From Sutcliffiella halmapala (lineage in GTDB: Bacteria; Bacillota; Bacilli; Bacillales; Bacillaceae_I), in the NCBI RefSeq assembly GCF_002019665.1, contig NZ_KV917375.1:3547445-3611444 (forward strand): DNA of 64,000 nucleotides, read 5' to 3'. Positions 8,053 through 15,449 of this stretch are shown one piece after another. A program made the position numbers and the translations under genes. Every line of letters starts with the position of its first letter. Position 1 is the stretch's first letter. The notes under the pieces are model-generated. The model saw only the letters and a list, made by a program, of their open reading frames with translations. It had not been told where the DNA came from and made no database searches.

Positions 8053-8663
8053 GAAAGCCCCTCCGTTTCTACCAGTAAACTAGATTTATAGGCCTTTGTT
8101 GCTTCCACCACATTCTCTGCATCCATTATCCCTGACATGATGGCTACTCCACTAACTCCACAAGATTTAAGCTCGAACACTTTCTCTGGTGTTATGCCTC
8201 CAATGGCTATAACTGGAATAGATAGTGACGCAATCTTCCCTACTAGTTCACTTAAGCCTTTTGGTTGCAATCCTTCCTTTGACGATGTGGAATACACATG
8301 ACCATATAGGACATAATCTGCTCCCTCATGTTCCGCTTGTTTTACTTCTTCAAATGAATGAACGGATTTCCCTATTAAAAGAGTAGGAAAACATCTACGA
8401 ACTTGTGAAACTCCTATACTATGATAAGCGAGCTGAACTCCCCTCAAGCCTAGAGTATGAGCCACATCGACTCGATCATTGATAATAAGCTTTCCAGCTG
8501 GCACACCCTTATCAAGTAATGCTTCTATTAATTTCATAAGTTCTCTTGCTGTTCGTTGCTTTTCTCTCACATGTATCATGTCTACGTAGGGATGTATGCT
8601 AGAAAGGATGACTACTAGTTCTTCTTTTGTTTTCTTGCCATCTGTAATTACATGTAGCTGCAT
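8049..8663 (-). CDS. tenI: Thiazole tautomerase TenI
   Basis: A 204-residue ThiE-like barrel. TenI aromatises the thiazole tautomer made by ThiG rather than making thiamine phosphate. The diagnostic YGHVYSTSSKEG segment, with the histidine implicated in tautomerisation, is present, along with MIHVREK, INDRVDVAH and PVIAIGGITPEKV. It is the first gene of the operon, preceded by GGTGAAATGA and the TPP riboswitch with terminator. Two ThiE-like folds in one operon (this and thiE) are distinguished by these motifs. Confidence 0.92.
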   Translation of the reverse strand: MQLHVITDGKKTKEELVVILSSIHPYVDMIHVREKQRTARELMKLIEALLDKGVPAGKLIINDRVDVAHTLGLRGVQLAYHSIGVSQVRRCFPTLLIGKSVHSFEEVKQAEHEGADYVLYGHVYSTSSKEGLQPKGLSELVGKIASLSIPVIAIGGITPEKVFELKSCGVSGVAIMSGIMDAENVVEATKAYKSSLLVETEGLS

Positions 8664-8732
8664 TCATTTCACCCTTTTATATCAATCGAAATAGGAAAGT
8701 ACTATTGGATATTTTTATACGTTCTTATTCCA

Positions 8733-8765
8733 TAAAAAAAGCCACTCTTTGCGCAAAGAGTGGCT
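8733..8765 (-). terminator. TPP riboswitch expression-platform terminator (thi operon)
   Basis: A 13-bp perfect palindromic stem (8740-8752 with 8753-8765, core TTTGCGCAAA), followed on the minus strand by seven T (8739-8733). It lies between the TPP aptamer and tenI, so ligand-dependent termination is expected. Confidence 0.9.
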
Positions 8766-8808
8766 AATCTAAATGTGGTATGTACTTCCCCAACAATAAT
8801 AGAATGGT

Positions 8809-8899
8809 CCACTTCCCTACGCTGGTTTTAGCCAGATCAGGTTCAAAGGGTCTGGAAATTACATTTTCCATCTCAGTCAATCATGACTCCCCTAGTGAT
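8809..8899 (-). promoter_or_regulatory. TPP riboswitch (thi-box) upstream of tenI
   Basis: On the minus strand the aptamer shows CTAGGGGAGTC, CTGAGA, then CCCTTTGAACCTGATCTGG and CCAGCGTAGGGAAGT, all hallmark thi-box elements in the right order. TPP binding should favour the terminator at 8733-8765 and shut off thiazole synthesis. Confidence 0.96.
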
Positions 8900-8921
8900 A
8901 CGTTATTTTCTTGTTGAATTT

Positions 8922-8950
8922 AGTATAGCATAATATATTTACTTTTTAAA
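8922..8950 (-). promoter_or_regulatory. Promoter of the tenI-thiE operon
   Basis: Minus-strand TTTAAA (8950-8945), 17 nt, TATACT (8927-8922) preceded by TGC (extended -10). It sits directly before the riboswitch. No terminator separates it from ykoC upstream, so read-through from the ykoEDC operon is also possible. Confidence 0.6.
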
Positions 8951-8961
8951 GATATCAAGAA

Positions 8962-9762
8962 TTACTTGTAACGAACATCCGTAATCGGCAAATAAGGAAT
9001 GGAGGATGCCCCGTAAAATGCGACTGCATATAAAGATAAGAAAACAAGAAAAAACCAGAGATCTTTTTTGCTAAACCTAATTTCATAAAAATAAGTTCGT
9101 TGCTTTTGTTGCATAAATCTCTTCGCTTCCATAGCCACAGCTATACGATGTGCCCTTCTGATACTTTGCGACAACAAAGGTATACTATAATAATGTATTT
9201 TTTTCAAAAATGCTTTTACACCCTTTTTTTGTTCGACTCCCCTTACAATCAGAGCTTTTTTCAAAGTAAAAAACTCTTCAAACATTATAGGAAGCAAACG
9301 TACTCCAGCCATGAACCCATAGGCATACTTCGGAGGAAGCTTGCACTGTTGCATCAATGAATAGAACAGAAACACCGGCTTTGTAGTTAAAGCGAAAATC
9401 AACCCACAAAAAGCAAAGGCCATGGAACGTAACCCTAAATGCACACCTCGGTAAAAACTCTCCTCTGTAATATGGATGATTCCAGCACGAAACCAGGTGG
9501 TATCCCCTTTTCCGAATAACACCATTGAAATAGCTGAAGAAAAAAACAGCAGTAAAAAAGGGATTAGCAAGATACTTTTTAGTTTAAAGGTATGTCCAGT
9601 TAAGAAGAAATACATAATAAAAAATAGGAAGGTTACATTTATCATTACATTTATATTGTGAATCAGTATAATACTGATAAAAATCAGTATCATACCTAAT
9701 AGCTTAAAGCTTGGATTTACATCGTGCATCCAAGTACTGTTTTTAGATAGCGCCAACTGCAT
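8962..9762 (-). CDS. ykoC: ECF-type HMP/thiamine-precursor transporter, T component
   Basis: A 266-residue integral membrane protein with several hydrophobic helices and a cytoplasmic coupling region (GVRLLPIMFEEFFTLKKALIVRG and AMEAKRFMQQKQRTY) typical of EcfT/CbiQ transmembrane components that contact the ATPase. Start at 9762 follows GGAGTAGGAG and overlaps ykoD by 20 nt; an upstream in-frame ATG at 9795 lacks a good site. The gene order tenA-ykoE-ykoD-ykoC parallels the B. subtilis TPP-regulated system proposed to import the HMP moiety. Confidence 0.85.
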   Translation of the reverse strand: MQLALSKNSTWMHDVNPSFKLLGMILIFISIILIHNINVMINVTFLFFIMYFFLTGHTFKLKSILLIPFLLLFFSSAISMVLFGKGDTTWFRAGIIHITEESFYRGVHLGLRSMAFAFCGLIFALTTKPVFLFYSLMQQCKLPPKYAYGFMAGVRLLPIMFEEFFTLKKALIVRGVEQKKGVKAFLKKIHYYSIPLLSQSIRRAHRIAVAMEAKRFMQQKQRTYFYEIRFSKKDLWFFLVFLSLYAVAFYGASSIPYLPITDVRYK

Positions 9763-11215
9763 CGCTTTTACTCCTACTCCATTCTTTTCTAGCATATTCC
9801 GATTTATCCATAATGCTTGAAACCTCTCCCTGTTTTACGAACCATATTTGATCCGCAAACTCTTTTACAATATGGAGATCGTGCGTAACCATTATAATCG
9901 TTCCACCCTCATTTTTTATTGCTTCTAACCACTCCAGCATCGAAAAAGTATTTTTGCTGTCTTGGCCGAAGGTAGGTTCATCTAATAATAAAACTTTCGG
10001 TTGGTGCACAACAGCCGCAGCTACACTAAGCCTGCGCTTTTGCCCAGTGGAAAGTTGGTAGGGGTGATTATCTCTTACATGATGTAGATGGAATTTTTCT
10101 AATAGCTCCTCTACTCTTTGCTTCGTCTCCAACTCACTAACTTTTTTCAACCGCAGTGTATAGGCAATTTCATCATAAACCGATGTTGTAACAAATTGGA
10201 ATTCTGGATTTTGGAAGACAAATGTTATGAGATCAGAGGGGATTGCATCAACTGCCTCGCCCATTATTTCATAGCTTCCTTCCGTTTTAAGCAATTTCAT
10301 CAACGATTCTATTAAGGTGCTTTTGCCTGCGCCATTCTCTCCAATAATGGTAATCCATTGACCTTTATAGACTTCCGCATCCTTTACCCATATTTTTTTT
10401 AGCTTTCCTCGCAAACCAGAGAAATCCTGTACCTTAATAATCGGTTCATCCTCTAAAAAGCTACTAAGGATTTTCGGCTTTCTTGTTTGTAAATAATCTC
10501 GCCAAACATTGGGATACCAAATACCATACTCCTTTAATAAGGGAAGAGAATCACGAAAAACTACCTCTGTTGGTCCATCAGTAATAATATCTCCAGCTTC
10601 ATTTAAAACAACAACACGCTCAACAAAATCCAAAAGCTTATCAATTTTATGTTCCACTATAATAACTGTCTTATCTTTTCCAACATCCTTAATCGTGTCC
10701 CAAACCTCTTCTGTTCCATCTGGATCTAAAAGAGCTGTCGGTTCATCTAAAAATAATACCTCTGGCTCCATCGCAAGGACAGAAGCGATGGCTAACCGCT
10801 GCTTCATCCCGCCTGAAAGTTGTTGGATGCTTATATGTGGATTCTCTAACTCAAGCCCCACCTTGTCTAATAGCTCCAGTAATCTAGCATTCATTTCCGA
10901 TCTAGGTACGGCTAAATTTTCTAGAACAAAAGCTAACTCTTCATCCACATAGGGCATACAAAATTGAGAATCGGGATCTTGAAACACATAGCCCCAAGAT
11001 TCAGGGTATATCACTTCTTTGGCTATCATCGGAACTTCCAACACTTGCGGAATTAATCCTGCTAATACTTGAAGAAGAGTTGATTTTCCACTTCCTGATG
11101 GACCCAATATCAGTACCTTTTCTCCCTTTTTGATGGAGATGTTTAAGTCATGAAACAATTGCTTACCGCCAGGATACTTGAGTCGTAAATCTATCGTTTG
11201 GATTAATGGCTCCAT
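9743..11215 (-). CDS. ykoD: ECF transporter ATPase, two fused ABC domains
   Basis: A 490-residue protein with two nucleotide-binding domains. Domain 1 has Walker A GPSGSGKST (38-46), signature LSGGMKQRLAIA and Walker B VLFLDEPT. Domain 2 has GENGAGKSTL, LSTGQKRRLSVA and VLLLDEPT. It drives uptake through YkoC and the substrate-binding YkoE. Length equals that expected for B. subtilis YkoD. It starts 12 nt after the ykoE stop. Confidence 0.92.
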   Translation of the reverse strand: MEPLIQTIDLRLKYPGGKQLFHDLNISIKKGEKVLILGPSGSGKSTLLQVLAGLIPQVLEVPMIAKEVIYPESWGYVFQDPDSQFCMPYVDEELAFVLENLAVPRSEMNARLLELLDKVGLELENPHISIQQLSGGMKQRLAIASVLAMEPEVLFLDEPTALLDPDGTEEVWDTIKDVGKDKTVIIVEHKIDKLLDFVERVVVLNEAGDIITDGPTEVVFRDSLPLLKEYGIWYPNVWRDYLQTRKPKILSSFLEDEPIIKVQDFSGLRGKLKKIWVKDAEVYKGQWITIIGENGAGKSTLIESLMKLLKTEGSYEIMGEAVDAIPSDLITFVFQNPEFQFVTTSVYDEIAYTLRLKKVSELETKQRVEELLEKFHLHHVRDNHPYQLSTGQKRRLSVAAAVVHQPKVLLLDEPTFGQDSKNTFSMLEWLEAIKNEGGTIIMVTHDLHIVKEFADQIWFVKQGEVSSIMDKSEYARKEWSRSKSDAVGAI

Positions 11216-11227
11216 AATGGCCTCCTT

Positions 11228-11809
11228 TTATCTCCTTAAAGAATCGTAGTCTTCTTTACTTGCAGGACGTAGTAGACTTGTAACTCCCGTTGCCTCTAAT
11301 GCCTTTACTAATGCATAAGCAAGAACACCAGCAAGTAAAATAGCACCAATAATTCTAAAGGTTATCATCAAGGTTAAGCTCCACCAAACATAATCAAACA
11401 AATACCCTCTGAAAAGATCCAAAAGCAAGGAGCCAACTGCTGAAGCGAAACCAGCTAATGATACAACCAACATATCAAAACGTTTATATCGAAAACTCAT
11501 AAAGATTAATTCTGCAAATAATCCTTGAATTACACCATAAATTAATACCATTAGACCATACTCGGAACCGACCAAAAATTCCCCAGAAGCAGCAGCCACC
11601 TCTGCTAAAAACGCAACGCCTGCCTTACGAATTAATAAATATGCTACAGACGCCGCAATAAACCACATTCCATAAGACAATTCATTAATATGAAGTCCAA
11701 ATGGTGTTAAAAAGTTATAAACTGGTCCCCAAATTTTATACACGATTCCAAAGACCAATGCTATTACTATCGTTACTAATATATCTGTTAACTTTAAGCC
11801 TTGCTTCAT
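11228..11809 (-). CDS. ykoE: ECF transporter substrate-specificity component YkoE
   Basis: A 193-residue membrane protein with about five to six hydrophobic segments. It belongs to the YkoE class of S components assigned by comparative genomics to hydroxymethylpyrimidine or related thiamine precursors. ATG at 11809 has GGTGGAG at proper spacing; an upstream GTG (11821) lies within that site. It is placed between tenA, which makes HMP from salvaged aminopyrimidine, and the ATPase, which supports a salvage role. The exact ligand is inferred from context. Confidence 0.85.
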   Translation of the reverse strand: MKQGLKLTDILVTIVIALVFGIVYKIWGPVYNFLTPFGLHINELSYGMWFIAASVAYLLIRKAGVAFLAEVAAASGEFLVGSEYGLMVLIYGVIQGLFAELIFMSFRYKRFDMLVVSLAGFASAVGSLLLDLFRGYLFDYVWWSLTLMITFRIIGAILLAGVLAYALVKALEATGVTSLLRPASKEDYDSLRR

Positions 11810-11821
11810 GTTTCTCTCCAC

Positions 11822-12505
11822 CTACGCTTTAATTTTCTCTTCTGTAACTGGCCATTGTTCCAAAGTATAGGCCATTTCCCAGAAGGAATATTCATATTGA
11901 CTGCTAAACATAAAATACTCTAGCATTCTTGCTCTTTCTTCCTCTGTTGCTTTTTCTGCTAATTCATCTAATCTGTTAATCTGTTCTTCTACTAATTGAC
12001 GGAACCAGTCTCCCCCATATGCTGCAATCCATTCTTGGTAAATTGGTTCATCGGGTGTTGCACCTTGTAATCTTTCTCCGATTTCGTAATAGAGCCAATA
12101 GCAAGGTAGAAGCGCTGCGATTACTTCCCCTAGTCCACCTGTTAATACAGCGCGATACATATGAGACGTGTATGCATGTGCAGTTGGTGCGACTTTAAAG
12201 TTTTTTCTTTCTTCCTCTGTAACTCCTAATCTCTTTGAAAAATTCTCATGTAATGACAATTCTGCTTCATACGTTCCTTGCGCATGGGCTGCAAGTCTTG
12301 AAGTTGTATGTAAATCAAATGCTTTTGCTCCTGCATAAGCTTGCACTCTTGCGAAATGGCTTAAATAATACGCATCTTGCAAGACATAATACTTAAACGA
12401 TTCTAAAGACAATGTTCCATCCGCAATTCCTGTGACAAACGGATGGTGAAAGCTTGCTTCCCAAATATGATCGGCTTTTTTTCTAATCTCTTGTGAAAAT
12501 TTCAT
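11822..12505 (-). CDS. tenA: Aminopyrimidine aminohydrolase TenA
   Basis: A 227-residue all-helical enzyme that hydrolyses aminomethyl-pyrimidine from degraded thiamine to HMP. Family features include the N-terminal FHHPFVTGIADGTL, YYVLQDAYYL, the catalytic cysteine in LLPCYWLYYEIG, and the C-terminal FMFSSQYEYSFWEMAY with glutamates at the active site. It is the first gene after the second TPP riboswitch. In B. subtilis tenA heads the tenI operon; here it is grouped with the transporter instead, separating salvage from synthesis. Confidence 0.95.
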   Translation of the reverse strand: MKFSQEIRKKADHIWEASFHHPFVTGIADGTLSLESFKYYVLQDAYYLSHFARVQAYAGAKAFDLHTTSRLAAHAQGTYEAELSLHENFSKRLGVTEEERKNFKVAPTAHAYTSHMYRAVLTGGLGEVIAALLPCYWLYYEIGERLQGATPDEPIYQEWIAAYGGDWFRQLVEEQINRLDELAEKATEEERARMLEYFMFSSQYEYSFWEMAYTLEQWPVTEEKIKA

Positions 12506-12581
12506 CCTTCATTCCTCCAGTAAATATAATTTTTAAAAACAAGGCCACCCTGAAAATAGATTGTCGCCTTTATACAAACAC

Positions 12582-12618
12582 AAAAAACCACCTTCCTCGC
12601 TTGCGCAAGAAAGGTGGT
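12582..12618 (-). terminator. TPP riboswitch expression-platform terminator (tenA operon)
   Basis: ACCACCTT (12618-12611 on the minus strand) pairs with AAGGTGGT (12594-12587) around a CTTGCGCAAG inner palindrome. The following T-run is at 12587-12582. Confidence 0.85.
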
Positions 12619-12671
12619 GAGTACACAAATAGTTGTTTCACTATACTTAAGAGATATAGTGCTCGACCGAC

Positions 12672-12762
12672 CACTTCCCTACGCTGGTTTTAACCAGATC
12701 AGGTTCTAAGAGTCTTAGAGTCGCACTCTAATCTCAGCCTTCAAAAGGCACCCCTAGTGGTA
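12672..12762 (-). promoter_or_regulatory. TPP riboswitch upstream of tenA
   Basis: The minus strand reads CTAGGGGTGCC, GGCTGAGA, GAACCTGATCTGG and CCAGCGTAGGGAAGT. The core matches the thi-box, with a longer variable P3 arm than the copy at 8809-8899. It should repress the tenA-ykoEDC salvage operon when TPP is plentiful. Confidence 0.95.
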
Positions 12763-12808
12763 AGAATTATATAGTTTTTTGGTGAATCCAATAAAACTAA
12801 TTTCAGTA

Positions 12809-12839
12809 ATTATCTTATCAGCTTTCCCTGATATGTCAA
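12809..12839 (-). promoter_or_regulatory. Promoter of the tenA-ykoEDC operon
   Basis: Minus-strand TTGACA (12839-12834). The -10 is AAGATA at 17 nt or GATAAT at 19 nt. It is immediately upstream of the aptamer. Confidence 0.55.
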
Positions 12840-12951
12840 ACGATTTTTTGAAACCTAGTACTTGATTTTTATCAAGGCTCTTATATAGACGCAGGTTTTT
12901 CTAAGACTGGTGGTGCCTCTACATGTTTCGGTAGCAGGAGTTTTACCAAGC

Positions 12952-14952
12952 TTAATCGTCATCGTCGTTCTTTCTCTTTTCACTGTCTCTATTCTTTCGA
13001 CGCTCTTCTCCTCTATTACGCGATCGCTCTTTTTTCTTTTCTTTCTTCTGCACACTAACTTTATTCGGCTTTTTCAGATTGCCAGGTAACTCAAAAGATT
13101 CAACTGGCTCATCTTTTAAAGCAGCTGTCACCACTTGTTGGAAAACCTTTGCTGCTGGACTTCCAGCACCTGAAATAATTGGTAAATAAAGTTCTTCTGT
13201 AGGTTTATCAAACCCAATCCAAAATGCGCCGACTACCTGTGGCGTAAATCCTACAAACCATTGATTAGAGGTAGCTCGATGATTATTATCTCTTGTCTGC
13301 GTGGAACCAGTCTTCCCAGCTACTTCCCGACCTGAGATAAGTGCGTTTGTCCCGCTTCCTTCTTCTACTACTTCCTTAAGCATAAAAGTTATTTTTTCTG
13401 CTACTTCCTTAGAAGTAACTTGCTCTTTTTCACCTTCAAAGCTTGCGACTACTTCACCATCACCTGTTTCCACTCTTAAGATCGCATGCGATTCCACCAG
13501 TTCACCTTTGTTTGGATAAATGGAATACGCCTCTGCTAAATGCTTCGGTGCGATACCATCCGTAAAACCACCAAGCGCTAAGCTAGCAAGATTATGATCA
13601 TCTTCTGTTATGGGTAAATATAGCTTCCTAGCTGCTTCCACTCCCGATTGGACACCAATTTCATGCAAAAGAGATACTGCTGGAACATTATATGAATTTA
13701 ATATTGCATCATACATAGTTACTTTGCCCCGATAATCTAAAGTATGATTGAGTGGCTTATACCCTCCTATATCAATGGGCGAATCATTTAGCATGTCATA
13801 CATATCGTAGCCCTGTTCTAATGCAGGTGTATAAACCAACAGTGGTTTAACTGTTGAGCCTGGTTGTTTATTAAGACGAGTTGCTCTATTAAAATCACGA
13901 AATTGGTAATCTCGCCCTCCCATTAATGCAAGTATCCCACCTGACTTTGGATCGATTAAAATTCCACTACTTTGTGCTACTTCCCCATTCGGCGCAGTAG
14001 GAAAATTCGCTGAATCTGCGAATACTTCTTCTATTGCTTCTTGCGCTTTCGGTTCTAAAGAAGTGTAAATGTTATATCCCCCAGCTAAAAGCTCACTTTC
14101 ACTTAATCCATACATTTTATCGGCCTCTTCTAGTATATAATCCATAAAACTAGGATATTTACCTTCATAAGGATCCACATGTCTTGACTCTAGCTTTAGT
14201 TCTTCCTCTTTTGCCGCTTCTAACTCCTCAAGAGTAATAAAGTTTTGCTCATACATGAGATGAAGCACGAGATTCCTTCTTTGAATCGATCGTTCCTCAT
14301 TATTTAAAGGTGAGAAAACTGATGGAGCTTTTATTAAGCCTGCTAATGTTGCCGCTTCTGCAAGTGATAATTCCTCTGGATTCTTTGCAAAATAGACAGC
14401 TGCAGCGTTCTTAATTCCCCATGCTCCTTCTCCATAATATATCTGGTTTAAATACAGACTAATGATTTGATCCTTTGTATAAGATTTCTCTACTTTCTTA
14501 GCAAGAAAAAACTCATCAAATTTCCGTTTAAATGTTTTTTCATGGGTCAGGAACACATTTTTCGCCAATTGCTGAGTAATAGTGCTACCCCCTTGTACTA
14601 CTCCACCAGCTTTTATATTCGTAGAAAGTGCACGTGCTGTTCCAATAAAATCAAAACCATCATGCTCATAAAAACGGTGATCCTCCACCGCGACCACTGC
14701 TATCTTCATCACATCTGGTATTTCATTAGAAGGTACTCCTTCTATCTGATTAGCTGTCAGTTTACTCGCAACCTCGCCATTCCGATCATAAATGACAGTA
14801 GCCTGAGGTAAAGGTTCTGTTAACGCACTTACATCTCTTGTTTTTATATATAATTCCATTGCTAACAAACTAATCAACACAAGTAAGCTTACTAGCAACA
14901 ACAATGCACGCATACTAATTCTTTTCTTTTTTTTCACTGCTTTTTCAGCCAT
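12952..14952 (-). CDS. Class A penicillin-binding protein
   Basis: A 666-residue bifunctional peptidoglycan glycosyltransferase/transpeptidase. It has a short cytoplasmic basic N-terminus, a membrane anchor at about 13-35, and a GT51 domain with EDHRFYEHDGFD, GGSTITQQLAKN and LYLNQIYYGEGAWGIKNAA. The transpeptidase domain carries SxxK in PGSTVKP, SYN and KTGSTQ. Start ATG at 14952 follows GGGAGGG. It resembles the smaller Bacillus PbpF/PbpG group (some are forespore-specific). The C-terminal 40 residues are an unusual tail of alternating Lys/Arg/Glu ending in DDDD, probably disordered and outside the membrane. Confidence 0.92.
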   Translation of the reverse strand: MAEKAVKKKKRISMRALLLLVSLLVLISLLAMELYIKTRDVSALTEPLPQATVIYDRNGEVASKLTANQIEGVPSNEIPDVMKIAVVAVEDHRFYEHDGFDFIGTARALSTNIKAGGVVQGGSTITQQLAKNVFLTHEKTFKRKFDEFFLAKKVEKSYTKDQIISLYLNQIYYGEGAWGIKNAAAVYFAKNPEELSLAEAATLAGLIKAPSVFSPLNNEERSIQRRNLVLHLMYEQNFITLEELEAAKEEELKLESRHVDPYEGKYPSFMDYILEEADKMYGLSESELLAGGYNIYTSLEPKAQEAIEEVFADSANFPTAPNGEVAQSSGILIDPKSGGILALMGGRDYQFRDFNRATRLNKQPGSTVKPLLVYTPALEQGYDMYDMLNDSPIDIGGYKPLNHTLDYRGKVTMYDAILNSYNVPAVSLLHEIGVQSGVEAARKLYLPITEDDHNLASLALGGFTDGIAPKHLAEAYSIYPNKGELVESHAILRVETGDGEVVASFEGEKEQVTSKEVAEKITFMLKEVVEEGSGTNALISGREVAGKTGSTQTRDNNHRATSNQWFVGFTPQVVGAFWIGFDKPTEELYLPIISGAGSPAAKVFQQVVTAALKDEPVESFELPGNLKKPNKVSVQKKEKKKERSRNRGEERRKNRDSEKRKNDDDD

Positions 14953-15171
14953 AAGAACCCTCCCATTAATGCAACAAAGTAATTCGCATCACAACCCACT
15001 TTTTTTAGGGTATTACAGCATAAAACCATCTTTCTATTACTACAATAGAAGAAAAATTGATTTATATTGTTGTTTAAACCTTTATTTTACTCAAACACTA
15101 TAACATATCCATTTTACAAGATAATGCCGCCTTTCATTAGTATTCTAATAATTGTGCTAATTCAGACCTCC

Positions 15172-15201
15172 TTGACTACTCGGGTTTGACCCTTTTATAA
15201 T
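15172..15201 (+). promoter_or_regulatory. Promoter upstream of the ade riboswitch
   Basis: TTGACT (15172-15177), 18-nt spacer, perfect TATAAT (15196-15201). Transcription would start just before the purine aptamer. The region 14953-15171 between this and the PBP start is AT-rich and holds no gene. Confidence 0.75.
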
Positions 15202-15232
15202 GAGGAAACTTAATATGAATAAACAATTCTAT

Positions 15233-15312
15233 TGAACTACTCGTATAATCTTGGAAATATGGTCCATAAGTTTCTACCAAACTACCGTAAAAAGTTTGAC
15301 TACGAGATGAGA
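15233..15312 (+). promoter_or_regulatory. Purine riboswitch, guanine class, upstream of ade
   Basis: P1 arms CTCGTA and TACGAG, conserved TATAATCTTGG, AATATGG, GTTTCTACC, CCGTAAA and TTTGACTACGAG match the purine aptamer. The base in GACTACG corresponding to position 74 is C, which specifies guanine/hypoxanthine rather than adenine. It ends about 140 nt before the ade start. AAGAATCTAC and GTAGATTTCTT downstream could pair, but no clear T-run terminator is visible, so the output mechanism is uncertain. Confidence 0.92.
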
Positions 15313-15449
15313 AAAAGAATCTACTTTATGTCCGCACCTATTCTAGCATGAGTTCATTCCTGTAGATTTCTTCCATACTCTCTCCTATGTCAAACTCCAT
15401 GATCAATTCTTGGGGTTTTTTGAATTTCTACCTATTGGAGGAGACGAAG

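Noticed and set aside
10509-10952. 147-codon frame antisense to ykoD
   Set aside because: Shadow of a strongly supported ABC ATPase gene; no ribosome site.
12855-13055. 66-codon minus-strand frame overlapping the PBP end
   Set aside because: It overlaps the PBP 3' end in another frame, with no start signal; the charged composition reflects the PBP tail codons.
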